The position numbers and the translations under genes are program-made. From an uncultured Bacteroidaceae bacterium (GTDB lineage Bacteria; Bacteroidota; Bacteroidia; Bacteroidales; Bacteroidaceae), in contig CAJOHO010000024.1 in the NCBI GenBank assembly GCA_905234555.1, forward strand, positions 1-50,835: a stretch of DNA of 50,835 nucleotides, written 5' to 3'. Positions within the stretch are counted from its first letter, which is position 1. Each line of letters starts with the position of its first letter. Shown in pieces: positions 25,466-33,406 of the stretch. The notes beneath the pieces are model-generated. The model had not been told where the DNA came from. It worked only from the letters and a program-made list of their open reading frames with translations, and searched no databases.

Positions 25466-26476
25466 ATGAGAGAACCAATCATCCCGCCCATCCCCGTGGA
25501 TGTGCTGAAAAGCGAACTCACAGAGGACAAACGTCTGCGTTTTACCAATCGCAGCAACAACGAAATCTATATTGTCACCTGGCAGAACGCACCCAACGTG
25601 GTGAAGGAAATCGGACGACTGCGCGAAATCGTTTTCCGTGCAGCAGGTGGCGGCACAGGTAAGGCGTTGGATCTCGACTATTTCGACACTTGTGACAATC
25701 CTTACAAGCAGCTCATCGTCTGGGATCCTGAAGAGAACAAAATCATCGGTGGCTATCGCTATATCTTAGGAACAGAAGTAAAACTCGATGAAAAAGGTCA
25801 GCCTTTGCTTTCCACCAGCCATCTGTTCCATTTCAGTCAGACCTTCCTGGAGCAGTATATGCCCTATACCATCGAACTGGGACGTTCGTTCGTGTCGCTG
25901 GAATATCAGTCCACACGTGCCGGCGTGAAAGCCATCTTTGCCCTCGACAACCTCTGGGACGGACTGGGTGCCCTTACCGTCATCCTGCCCAACGTGAAGT
26001 ATTTCTTCGGTAAGATGACCATGTATCCCAGCTACAACCGCCGTTGCCGCGACATGATTCTCTATTTCCTGCAGAAGCATTTCCCTGACAACGACCATCT
26101 CATCACGCCGCTCACATCTGTGCAGTTGGAACACGATATCAACGAGTTCCACGAGATTTTCTGCGAAGAAGACTTCAAGGACGACTACCGCATCCTGAAC
26201 CGTGAGGTACGTGCCTGCGGACTCAATATCCCGCCGTTGGTAAATGCCTACATGTCACTTTCTCCCACCATGCGTTTCTTCGGAACCGCAATCAACGACG
26301 AGTTTGGAGACGTGGAAGAGACGGGTATCCTGATTGCTGTTCAGGAAATCCTGGCAGACAAATATGTGCGCCACATCGACTCCTTCGTGAAGGATCATCC
26401 AGAAGCGTTGTCTATTACGCCAGAGTCTTTTGATCGGATTGTAGGGCGGAAAGCAAAGAAGAATAAGTCTGAATAG
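25466..26476 (+). CDS. glsB: GNAT-fold N-acyltransferase, GlsB type
   Basis: The 336-residue protein belongs to the long-chain N-acyl amino acid synthase/ornithine-lipid group of GNAT enzymes (REIVFRAAGGGTGKALDLDY, NKIIGGYRYILG, IELGRSFVSLEYQ). With the adjacent PlsC-like gene it probably makes glycine lipids, membrane lipids linked to stress tolerance in Bacteroides (inference from the pair). It starts 52 bases after the glsA-like gene. Its last 62 bases overlap the end of the convergent deacylase gene. Confidence 0.8.
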   Translation: MREPIIPPIPVDVLKSELTEDKRLRFTNRSNNEIYIVTWQNAPNVVKEIGRLREIVFRAAGGGTGKALDLDYFDTCDNPYKQLIVWDPEENKIIGGYRYILGTEVKLDEKGQPLLSTSHLFHFSQTFLEQYMPYTIELGRSFVSLEYQSTRAGVKAIFALDNLWDGLGALTVILPNVKYFFGKMTMYPSYNRRCRDMILYFLQKHFPDNDHLITPLTSVQLEHDINEFHEIFCEEDFKDDYRILNREVRACGLNIPPLVNAYMSLSPTMRFFGTAINDEFGDVEETGILIAVQEILADKYVRHIDSFVKDHPEALSITPESFDRIVGRKAKKNKSE

Positions 26477-27482
26477 CCTCCTCAATTTCCGACAGACAGA
26501 TGTATTCGTCGGCTGTATGCGAACGGGCAGAATTGCCTGGTCCCAGTTTCAACGAAGGGAATCGCATCAACGCCTGGTCGGAAAGCGTGGGTGAACCGAA
26601 CGGCTTCATTCCCAACGCCAGACAACGCTGAACCAGCGGATGGTCGGTAGAGATGTGGGAAGACGACAGACGGAAACTGCGTACCTTCAGTTCACTCTTC
26701 AAATGACTTTTCAGAATTTCATAAATCTGTTCGTTCGTGTAACATTCCGTCGAACGGACATCAATCGTAAACCGGCACTCATCAGGCACCACGTTGTGTT
26801 GAGTGCCGGCTTCTATTATGGTTACCGTAGCCTTCACAGGACCTAAGAGCGGAGAAATAAGGGGGAAAAGACTCACCCCCTTTTGAATTACCCCAATATC
26901 CTCCATCGCGATATAGATGGCGTTAACACCTTCGTTGCGGGCAGCGTGTCCGGCTTTTCCGTGAGCAACTGCATCAATCACCATCAGTCCTTTTTCCGCA
27001 ATAGCCGGTTGCATAGCTGTGGGTTCGCCCACAATGGCTACATCAATCTTCGGCAACAACGGCAGCACACTTTCAATTCCCTGTTTTCCAGACACTTCTT
27101 CCTCGGCTGAAGCCAAATAAATCAGGTTTGGCGTAGGCGCTTCCAGAAAAACCTGCAACAGACTGACCAGTCCGCCTCCGCAGTCGTTGGCACCCAGTCC
27201 GTAGAGACGGTCGTCTTTGAGGGTAGGACAGAAGGGGTCGTGCTGCCATCCGCTCACAGGTCGAACGGTGTCGATATGGGCATTCAGCAGAATGGCAGGA
27301 CGGCTTTCGTCAAAGTCTTTAGACAAAGCCCATACGTTGTTAAAGTGGCGACGGGGAGCAAATCCCTTCGCTTTCAGATAGTCTTCGATGATGTCGGCAG
27401 CAGCTTTCTCCTCACGGCTTACCGAGGGTGTAGCGATGAGTTTTTTCAATAAAGCAACGGCCTCTTCTGTTTGTCTGTTCAT
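26415..27482 (-). CDS. argE: M20-family deacylase, ArgE/DapE type
   Basis: The 355-residue zinc hydrolase removes the acyl group from an N-acyl amino acid, probably acyl-ornithine in arginine synthesis (Bacteroidota use N-succinyl intermediates). Metal-site motifs are present: NAHIDTV (His69, Asp71), GANDCGGG (Asp100) and SAEEE (Glu127-Glu128); GTQHNVVPDEC belongs to the dimerisation region. The specificity (ArgE or DapE) is not certain from sequence. It is convergent with the glsB-like gene and overlaps it by 62 bases. Confidence 0.8.
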   Translation of the reverse strand: MNRQTEEAVALLKKLIATPSVSREEKAAADIIEDYLKAKGFAPRRHFNNVWALSKDFDESRPAILLNAHIDTVRPVSGWQHDPFCPTLKDDRLYGLGANDCGGGLVSLLQVFLEAPTPNLIYLASAEEEVSGKQGIESVLPLLPKIDVAIVGEPTAMQPAIAEKGLMVIDAVAHGKAGHAARNEGVNAIYIAMEDIGVIQKGVSLFPLISPLLGPVKATVTIIEAGTQHNVVPDECRFTIDVRSTECYTNEQIYEILKSHLKSELKVRSFRLSSSHISTDHPLVQRCLALGMKPFGSPTLSDQALMRFPSLKLGPGNSARSHTADEYICLSEIEEAIQTYSSLLSALQSDQKTLA

Positions 27483-27516
27483 ACACGGAATTGTTAGAAC
27501 TTACCTAAATTTTCTG

Positions 27517-27524
27517 CGAAGTTA
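27517..27524 (-). promoter_or_regulatory. Near-consensus -7 element of the deacylase gene
   Basis: TAACTTCG on the minus strand, one mismatch from TAnnTTTG, 35 bases upstream of the start. Confidence 0.45.
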
Positions 27525-27569
27525 GAAAAAAAAACAGAGATAACGGGTCTGAAATACGATTTAATTTGC

Positions 27570-27577
27570 TACCTTTG
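27570..27577 (+). promoter_or_regulatory. -7 element of the GH2 gene
   Basis: TACCTTTG followed by C, 23 bases before the GH2 start codon, giving a short leader. Confidence 0.65.
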
Positions 27578-27599
27578 CAAAAAATAACCCTAAAGACAC

Positions 27600-30089
27600 A
27601 TGAAACGACTCTTTTTATCCCTTTTTCTCTTCACGTTTGTGTTCGGCAGTTTGTCTGCCCAAGCCCCTTCTTCTCCACGTATCACGCAGTTGTTGAACTT
27701 CGGCTGGAAATTCCATGCTGGCGACTTAACGGGTGCTGAAGCGACCAATCTGGACGATAGTGGTTGGCGAACCGTTGACCTTCCTCACGACTTCCAGATT
27801 GAACAGCCGTGGGTGGCTCCTTCTGCCGACGAGCGTCCAGACAATACCGATGTGGCTGCCAACATCAAGAGCCGCCTCTCCAGTCGTGGTTTTAAGGAAA
27901 TGGGCAAGGGCTGGTATCGTCTGCACCTCACGCTCCCCGATTCCCTTCGTAACAGACGCCTCCTGCTCGACTTCGAAGGCATCATGCTGGTGGGCGATGT
28001 CTATCTGAACGGGCAACGTGTCGGCGGAACGGACTACGGCTACGTAGGTTTCGACATCGACATCACCAATCAGGTGCGATGGGGACAGGATAACGTGGTG
28101 GCGGTCTGTGCCGATACACGTGAGCCTGGGAACTCCCGTTGGTACACAGGCGGAGGCCTCTTCCGCGATGTGCGACTCGTAGCGACGCCTCGTGAACTCT
28201 ATTTCGAACGCCATCCTTTATATATACGTACGCGCGAGAACCGCTTGGTGGATGTGTCGGCGGAGTTTACCAATCGTGGACGTGCTCGCGAAAGCCAACT
28301 GCGCCTAACCCTTCTCGATCCTGACGGAAAGAGCGTCTTTGAAGGCATAACGACAAAGTCTCGTAACACCCAGTCGCGCACGATGGAAGCACAATGGAAG
28401 GACATCCCTGTGCCTAATCCTCAGCTCTGGGATACAGAGAATCCGAACCTCTATACGGCTGTGGTTCAGCTGTTAGGAGAGAAAGGCGAGGTGGTTGACG
28501 AAGTGCGTGAACGCTTCGGCATCCGTACGGTGGAGTTCGGCCCCGACTTCGGCATGAAGCTGAACGGAAAGAAAGTGCTGCTGAAAGGTTATGCCAACCA
28601 CCACACGCTGGGTGCGCTGGGTGCAGCAGCCTATCCGCAGGCGATGGAGAAACGCATTCAGTTGATGAAGCAGTTCGGCATCAACCACATCCGCACGTCC
28701 CACAACCCCTATAGCCGCAGCTTCATCCAGCTTTGCGACCAGTACGGCATTCTGGTGGTGGATGAGCTTTACGACAAGTGGACACGTCAGCACACAGGCG
28801 GGCGTGTGCCTTGGGAATATCATTGGCAGTACGATGTGCCGGAGTGGGTGAAGCGCGATCGCAACTCTCCCTCTGTGGTGCTGTGGAGCTTGGGCAACGA
28901 ACTCCAGCAAGACCCCAATCAGGCTTTCAACGACTGGGGCGTGACGGCGTATAAGTTGCAGCGTACGCTTCTGCAACGCTATGACTCCACACGTCTCGTT
29001 ACCGTTGCCATGCATCCGCGTTATCGCAACTGGGAGACCGACTCCCTTCCCTGCGATCTTGCCATGCAGACAGACATTCAGGCATACAACTATCGTTATA
29101 TGTACTTCCCTGGCGACGGAAAGCGGTTCCCTTGGATGACGTTCTACCAGAGTGAAGCCAGCGTGGCGGCAATGGGTGAGAACTATTTCGCTATGGATCT
29201 CGACCGCGTGATTGGACTTGCCTATTGGGGCGCTATCGACTATCTGGGGGAGAGTCAGGGCTGGCCTGAGAAAGGATGGGCACAGGGTGTGTTCGACATC
29301 TCGCTCGAACCCAAGCCCAAAGCCTACTACATGAAGAGTTTCTTCCTGCCCGATGAGCCGTTGGTACATATTGCCGTGATTGAGAAGAAAGGCGATATGA
29401 TGTGGAACGGTGTGCAGACAGGCAACGACGGAATGACGGATCATTGGAACCGCGTGAAGGGTCAGCAGCTTTCGCTCGTCACCTACACCAATGCTGAAGA
29501 AGTAGAACTCTTCCTCAACGGCAAGAGTCTGGGCACACAGAAAAATGCTTCTTCGCCCAAGATGCGCAACCAGATCCGTTGGAACAACGTCACCTATCAG
29601 CCAGGCACATTGGAGGCCATCGCTCGCACCAACGGCAAAATCGTTGCCCGTCATCGCATCGAAACCACAGGCGAAGCCATCCGACTCCGCCTTACGCCTG
29701 AAAACAATGTGCCCAGCGGTTTTCCCACGAGAAAAGCAAATAGTGCAGAGGCGAAAACAGGCATAGCCACTTGGCAGGCTGACGGCTCAGACTTGTTGCA
29801 TCTGCGTGTGGAAGCCATAGACAGCAAAGGACGTCGTGTGCCAGGAGTGAATTCTTTGGTTCAGTTCCAGCTGACAGGAAATGCGCGGATTGTAGGCGTA
29901 AGCAACGGCGATATGAGTAGCGACGACCTGCATACAGCTTCGCAAGTACATCTCCACAACGGTTCTGCCCTCGTCATTCTGCGAGCAGGCACCCAGCCCT
30001 CCAAAGTCACGCTAACCGCAACAGCCGAAGGCTTGAAACCAGCAATTAAGACTCAAACTCCGGACTCACCCCCAACCCCTCTCTTGTAG
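27600..30089 (+). CDS. Secreted GH2 glycoside hydrolase, beta-galactosidase type
   Basis: The 829-residue enzyme has a signal peptide (MKRLFLSLFLFTFVFGSLSA), the N-terminal jelly-roll (NFGWKFHAG, GWRTVDLPHDFQIEQPW, YLNGQRVGG), an immunoglobulin-like domain, a catalytic barrel and C-terminal beta domains. The acid/base is Glu434 in SLGNELQ; the probable nucleophile is Glu519 in YQSEAS. RTSHNPYS and the YWGAIDYLGE segment are typical of GH2 beta-galactosidases. Activity on galactosides is likely; GH2 also contains mannosidases and glucuronidases. The C-terminal TQTPDSPPTPLL comes from a CCCCTCTC repeat. Confidence 0.9.
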   Translation: MKRLFLSLFLFTFVFGSLSAQAPSSPRITQLLNFGWKFHAGDLTGAEATNLDDSGWRTVDLPHDFQIEQPWVAPSADERPDNTDVAANIKSRLSSRGFKEMGKGWYRLHLTLPDSLRNRRLLLDFEGIMLVGDVYLNGQRVGGTDYGYVGFDIDITNQVRWGQDNVVAVCADTREPGNSRWYTGGGLFRDVRLVATPRELYFERHPLYIRTRENRLVDVSAEFTNRGRARESQLRLTLLDPDGKSVFEGITTKSRNTQSRTMEAQWKDIPVPNPQLWDTENPNLYTAVVQLLGEKGEVVDEVRERFGIRTVEFGPDFGMKLNGKKVLLKGYANHHTLGALGAAAYPQAMEKRIQLMKQFGINHIRTSHNPYSRSFIQLCDQYGILVVDELYDKWTRQHTGGRVPWEYHWQYDVPEWVKRDRNSPSVVLWSLGNELQQDPNQAFNDWGVTAYKLQRTLLQRYDSTRLVTVAMHPRYRNWETDSLPCDLAMQTDIQAYNYRYMYFPGDGKRFPWMTFYQSEASVAAMGENYFAMDLDRVIGLAYWGAIDYLGESQGWPEKGWAQGVFDISLEPKPKAYYMKSFFLPDEPLVHIAVIEKKGDMMWNGVQTGNDGMTDHWNRVKGQQLSLVTYTNAEEVELFLNGKSLGTQKNASSPKMRNQIRWNNVTYQPGTLEAIARTNGKIVARHRIETTGEAIRLRLTPENNVPSGFPTRKANSAEAKTGIATWQADGSDLLHLRVEAIDSKGRRVPGVNSLVQFQLTGNARIVGVSNGDMSSDDLHTASQVHLHNGSALVILRAGTQPSKVTLTATAEGLKPAIKTQTPDSPPTPLL

Positions 30090-30096
30090 AGAGGGG
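30076..30096 (+). terminator. Possible terminator hairpin at the GH2 stop
   Basis: CCCCTCTC-TTGTA-GAGAGGGG forms a perfect stem across the GH2 stop codon. There is no long T-run after it, so it may simply be one of the dispersed palindromes. Confidence 0.35.
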
Positions 30097-30149
30097 AGTG
30101 TTTACTCCGTCGTCAGACTTAGGCTTTTAGTTTCCCTATCCGTATGGCA

Positions 30150-30362
30150 GGTATATACTCCCCTCCCTTCACGGGAGGGGTTTCTGTCCCCCGATAACTG
30201 GGGTTGCTCTCCCCCGATAACGGGGGAGTCGGAAGGGGTGCAAAGACCATTGAGACTGGGGTCTTTAGAGGACCCACAAAGGGTTGCAAGTCCCCCACTT
30301 GCAACGGTGGGCGCGAAGGGGGTGTAAAGACCATTGAAGGGGGTGGGTCCGCTGGGGTCCGC
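30150..30362. repeat. Dispersed G/C-rich palindromic repeat, expanded copy C
   Basis: The unit seen at 6558 and 15134 is partly doubled here. There are two CCCCCGATAACGGGGG-type hairpins and two (G)TAAAGACCATTGA blocks, with a GTTGCAAGTCCCCCACTTGC hairpin between them. It abuts the stop codon of the transporter gene, as copy B abuts the TPR gene. Confidence 0.8.
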
Positions 30363-30364
30363 CT

Positions 30365-31735
30365 TTAGAACATCCCAAAATTACTCAGTATGATGGCGAA
30401 GATGGCGAGCGGCGTGATGTAGCGCAGCACAAAGATAAGGAGTTTGAAGTAAGGAGCGCGAACCGTTCCGCAGTTCGTGATTTCGTCGCGGAACAGTTGG
30501 CGGTCCAGATACCAGCCTGTGAAGATAGCGATGAACATACCGCCAACGGGCAGGCAGATGTTCGAAGCCATCCAGTCAAACGCTCCGAAGATGGTCTGTC
30601 CGAAGATTTTCACGTCGCCCAAAGCGCCAAACGACAAAGCGCAGAAGATTCCTAAGAAAATGCTCATCGACGTCTCTACCCAAGCGGCTTTCTTGCGGCC
30701 CAGGTGGAACTCCTCCGACATGTAGCTCGTCACCACCTCATGCATCGAAATGGTGCTGGTGAGGGCTGCCACGATGAGCAGCAGGTAGAACATCACGGAG
30801 AAGATATAAGCCAACCAAGGCATACCTGAGAACGCCTGCTGGAATACGTTAGGCAGCGTGATGAAGATGAGGGAAGGACCGATGTCGTCAGGCGTCAGTC
30901 CGTAGTCGGCAGCAGCTGCGGCTGGGAAGATAATGAAACCTGCCATCAGGGCAATCAACGTGTCGATGATGCAGACCTGTAGCGTGGTCTTGGCAAGATT
31001 GGTCTTCTTGCTGAAATAAGAAGCGTAGGTGCAGAGGCAACCCATTCCCAACGACAGGGAATAGAACGCCTGCCCCATCGCGCTGAGTACCACTCCGCCA
31101 TCTACTTTCGAGAAGTCGGGGTAGAGCAGGAAACGGACACCTTCGCCTGCTTTGGGCATACTCACGGAGCAGACTACCAGCACGGCAATGATGATGAACA
31201 GCATGGGCATCAGCACCTTCGACCAACGCTCAATACCCTTTGCCACACCTCGCACCACGACGAAGTGGGTCAGTAAAATAAAGACAATCAGCAGGATAAC
31301 TGGCAGGAAAGGTTCGGACGAGAAGTTCGTGAAGACTTGCTCAAAGTCCTGACGTTCCGTCATCCCGTCGAACTGGTTAAACAGCGCCAGGCCAGCATAT
31401 TCGATGGTCCAGCCAGCCACCACAGCATAATAGCTCAGGATGAAGAAACCTGTGAATACGCCCAGACGACCCACCCATTTCCAAGGTGTGCCAGGTGCCA
31501 GTTTCTGGTAGGCACGAGCGGTGTTCGACTGCGTGTGTCTTCCGATGAGGAACTCGCTCAACATGATGGGCATACCCAGCAAAAGGATGCAGCCGATATA
31601 CACCAATATGAAGGCGGCACCTCCGTTGCGACCCGTCTCGATGGGGAAACGCCATATGTTTCCCAGTCCCACCGCAGAACCTGCCGCAGCCAGAATTGCA
31701 CCTAACTTACTGCCAAAATTCTCTCTGTTTGTCAT
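30365..31735 (-). CDS. Sodium-dependent NSS-family transporter
   Basis: The 456-residue membrane protein of the neurotransmitter:sodium symporter family carries the first-helix signature GSAVGLGNIWRFP and about eleven further hydrophobic segments, as in bacterial LeuT/MhsT-type amino acid transporters. It imports an amino acid or related amine with Na+; the substrate cannot be told. The start follows a -7 element at 31756. Confidence 0.93.
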   Translation of the reverse strand: MTNRENFGSKLGAILAAAGSAVGLGNIWRFPIETGRNGGAAFILVYIGCILLLGMPIMLSEFLIGRHTQSNTARAYQKLAPGTPWKWVGRLGVFTGFFILSYYAVVAGWTIEYAGLALFNQFDGMTERQDFEQVFTNFSSEPFLPVILLIVFILLTHFVVVRGVAKGIERWSKVLMPMLFIIIAVLVVCSVSMPKAGEGVRFLLYPDFSKVDGGVVLSAMGQAFYSLSLGMGCLCTYASYFSKKTNLAKTTLQVCIIDTLIALMAGFIIFPAAAAADYGLTPDDIGPSLIFITLPNVFQQAFSGMPWLAYIFSVMFYLLLIVAALTSTISMHEVVTSYMSEEFHLGRKKAAWVETSMSIFLGIFCALSFGALGDVKIFGQTIFGAFDWMASNICLPVGGMFIAIFTGWYLDRQLFRDEITNCGTVRAPYFKLLIFVLRYITPLAIFAIILSNFGMF

Positions 31736-31755
31736 GTTTTGCTACTATTTCGCTG

Positions 31756-31763
31756 CAAAATTA
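31756..31763 (-). promoter_or_regulatory. -7 element of the NSS transporter gene
   Basis: TAATTTTG followed by C on the minus strand, 20 bases from the start codon. It lies 12 bases from the opposite promoter at 31776, so the two divergent promoters must compete for space. Confidence 0.6.
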
Positions 31764-31775
31764 CAACTTTTTTTG

Positions 31776-31783
31776 TATATTTG
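31776..31783 (+). promoter_or_regulatory. -7 element of the VanZ-like gene
   Basis: TATATTTG followed by C, 20 bases before the ATG at 31804. It rules out the upstream in-frame ATG at 31696, which lies inside the transporter gene. Confidence 0.6.
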
Positions 31784-31803
31784 CAGCAAAATTGAAAGCA
31801 AAA

Positions 31804-32253
31804 ATGCCAAAAACGCATATTTTTTCGCATAAATCCGATTGTCACCCCTCTCTTTCGGAGAGGGGAAGGAGGAGAGGCTTCAGTCTCCTCGCCTATACGC
31901 TGACTCTCATCCTCTGCCTCATTCCCATCCCCGATGTACCCCAGTTAGACGATGTCCCCCTCATGGACAAGTGGGTACATTTCGTCATGTATGGCGGCAT
32001 CGCTTCTGCCGTCTGGTTAGACATTTGGCGTAACGCCCCATCCCGTCGTGTGGAACCCATTTATTTCCTCTGGGCAGTCCTCATCCCCATCCTCTTTGGC
32101 GCTCTCACCGAACTCGCCCAGCGTTACCTCACCACCTACCGCTCAGGCGAATGGCTCGACTTCCTTGCCGACTCCGTCGGTGTCCTCCTTGCCATCCCCA
32201 TCGGCCTCTTCCTCCTCCGTCCCCTCATCAAGAGAAAAACAAGTAAAACTTAA
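31804..32253 (+). CDS. VanZ-like membrane protein
   Basis: The 149-residue protein has four membrane segments and the VanZ-family hallmarks MDKWVHFVMYGG and FGALTELAQRY followed by RSGEWLDFLADSVGVLLA. Family members occur in teicoplanin resistance but most are of unknown function. Residues ~14-22 (HPSLSERGR) are encoded by a CCCCTCTCTTTCGGAGAGGGG palindrome (shown here in two pieces: CCCCTCTC and GAGAGGGG), so the repeat lies in the N-terminal cytoplasmic part before the first membrane segment. Confidence 0.85.
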   Translation: MPKTHIFSHKSDCHPSLSERGRRRGFSLLAYTLTLILCLIPIPDVPQLDDVPLMDKWVHFVMYGGIASAVWLDIWRNAPSRRVEPIYFLWAVLIPILFGALTELAQRYLTTYRSGEWLDFLADSVGVLLAIPIGLFLLRPLIKRKTSKT

Positions 32254-32310
32254 GCCCTAACCTGTTCTGACAAACGCAATTTGTAAGGAAAAAGTTAATT
32301 TTAATTAAGA

Positions 32311-32332
32311 AAAGTACGAAAAATCATACTTT
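32311..32332. promoter_or_regulatory. Palindromic operator 1 of the hipBS locus
   Basis: AAAGTACGA-AAAA-TCATACTTT is a near-perfect palindrome 27 bases upstream of the -7 element; a second copy lies at 32372-32393. Confidence 0.65.
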
Positions 32333-32358
32333 TTACTTGAGAAGTTGGATTTTCTTCC

Positions 32359-32366
32359 TATATTTG
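32359..32366 (+). promoter_or_regulatory. -7 element of the hipBS locus
   Basis: TATATTTG followed by C, between the two operator palindromes and 29 bases before the HipB start. Confidence 0.65.
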
Positions 32367-32371
32367 CGCCA

Positions 32372-32393
32372 AAAGTACGATAAATCATACGTA
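32372..32393. promoter_or_regulatory. Palindromic operator 2 of the hipBS locus
   Basis: AAAGTACGATAAATCATACG plus TA, differing from operator 1 at few positions and ending two bases before the start codon. Binding here would block both transcription start and ribosome access. Confidence 0.65.
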
Positions 32394-32394
32394 A

Positions 32395-32598
32395 ATGGAT
32401 ATTGGATCATACATTAAAGACCGCAGAGCCTTGTTGGGAATCTCACAACAAGATCTTTCAGATTACTCTGGAGTTGGCATCTCGACCATTAAAGATTTGG
32501 AGCGAGGTGTAGGCAATCCATCGATACTTACACTACAAAAGATTCTTGATGTGGTGGGTGTAGAAATGGTTTTGCAAGTTAAACAGACCGTAAAATAG
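32395..32598 (+). CDS. HipB-like helix-turn-helix regulator
   Basis: This 67-residue Xre-type repressor contains an HTH in IKDRRALLGISQQDLSDYSG followed by VGISTIKDLERG. Size, fold and the next gene identify it as the HipB partner of a tripartite HipBST-like toxin-antitoxin locus. Two matching palindromes at 32311 and 32372 bracket its promoter, so it probably represses its own transcription. It ends with TAG, eight bases before hipS. Confidence 0.85.
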   Translation: MDIGSYIKDRRALLGISQQDLSDYSGVGISTIKDLERGVGNPSILTLQKILDVVGVEMVLQVKQTVK

Positions 32599-32606
32599 CT
32601 TAGAGT

Positions 32607-32924
32607 ATGAGAAAAGTGAATGTGTATTATGGTGATGTATATGCCGGGCAGCTCGTTGAGTTGTCAAGGGGTAACTATGAATTCACATACGATGATGCTT
32701 TTCGTGCCGACGGGAGCACCCCTCCAGTATCTGTCCATTTGCCCAAGAGTCAGAAGGTGTACTGCTCTGAACGAATCTTCCCTGTGTTTACCAATATGTT
32801 GCCCGAAGGAGCCAACCGTAGAGCATTGTGCCGAGCCAATAAAGTCGATGAAAATGATTTCTTTGGAATGCTGGAAATGATTTGTGGTATGGATACCATC
32901 GGCAAATTTGTACTAAAGGCATAG
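32607..32924 (+). CDS. HipS-like protein (HipA N-terminal subdomain)
   Basis: The 105-residue protein corresponds to the N-subdomain-1 of HipA kinases, a separate gene (HipS) in HipBST loci where it can act as the antitoxin. Family features include VYYGDVYAGQLVEL, PVSVHLPKSQKVY and FPVFTNMLPEGANRRAL. The end GMDTIGKFVLKA is where such proteins normally stop before the kinase gene. Here the kinase is gone: only its C-terminal scrap overlaps the stop codon. Confidence 0.85.
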   Translation: MRKVNVYYGDVYAGQLVELSRGNYEFTYDDAFRADGSTPPVSVHLPKSQKVYCSERIFPVFTNMLPEGANRRALCRANKVDENDFFGMLEMICGMDTIGKFVLKA

Positions 32925-33013
32925 ATTACTCTTTCCTGAATGACAAAATGAAACGCTCTTATAAACGTATCATAGAGCAAAGAACAAGCCGCTTTATCAG
33001 GAAGTCCGAGTGA
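32921..33013 (+). pseudogene. C-terminal remnant of a HipT/HipA-like kinase
   Basis: In the +1 frame relative to hipS, 30 codons (IDYSFLNDKMKRSYKRIIEQ, then RTSRFIRKSE and a TGA stop) resemble the last helix of HipT/HipA kinases, for which SFL-x-KxK-x-Y---I--R--R is a usual ending. About 280 residues of kinase, including its ATP site and catalytic Asp, are missing. A deletion joining hipS to the end of hipT explains this. I rely on memory of the family for the match. Confidence 0.6.
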
Positions 33014-33060
33014 ACTGCTGAGTTCATAGTCCGTAAAGTGTCAACCAAGACTGGAATAAG

Positions 33061-33212
33061 ATTCGTGCGTGAATGAGCTGCAATTCGTGCGTGCACGAAC
33101 TGAATTTCAAGCGTGCACGAACGAAATTTCAAGCGTGCACGGAGGGGGTGTTCGTGCGTGCACAAAATGTCAACCGTGCACGCTCAAATTTTCACTCGTG
33201 CACGCACGAATT
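33061..33212. repeat. Cluster of GTGCGTGCACG repeats with 16-bp terminal inverted repeat
   Basis: About seven irregular units of 19-27 bases contain the core CGTGCACG, separated by AT-rich text such as CTGAATTTCAA. AATTCGTGCGTGCACG at 33082-33097 is exactly inverted at 33197-33212. Positions 33151-33177 equal 182-208. No gene lies here. Confidence 0.75.
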
Positions 33213-33406
33213 CTTAAGCCTCCTAACTTTCCCGAATACAGGGGAGGACTTTTCCCGAATGGGGGTGAATGAATGATGGAACGAGTTTTGACAAATTGAT
33301 GGTTGTTTGGGTGCTTTTGTTGTCTGTTTGTTGGGCAGCGAAATGGTTGTGGCTTCAATTTGTCAGATTTGACAGTTAATGGAGAATTTGGGTTGGGTTA
33401 GAATTT

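Noticed and set aside
28473-29654. 393-codon minus-strand frame inside the GH2 gene
   Set aside because: The GH2 catalytic region is unmistakable on the other strand; the antisense frame has no family features.
33061-33212. Possible CRISPR array
   Set aside because: Units are 19-27 bases, irregular, palindromic throughout, without distinct spacers, and no cas genes are near.
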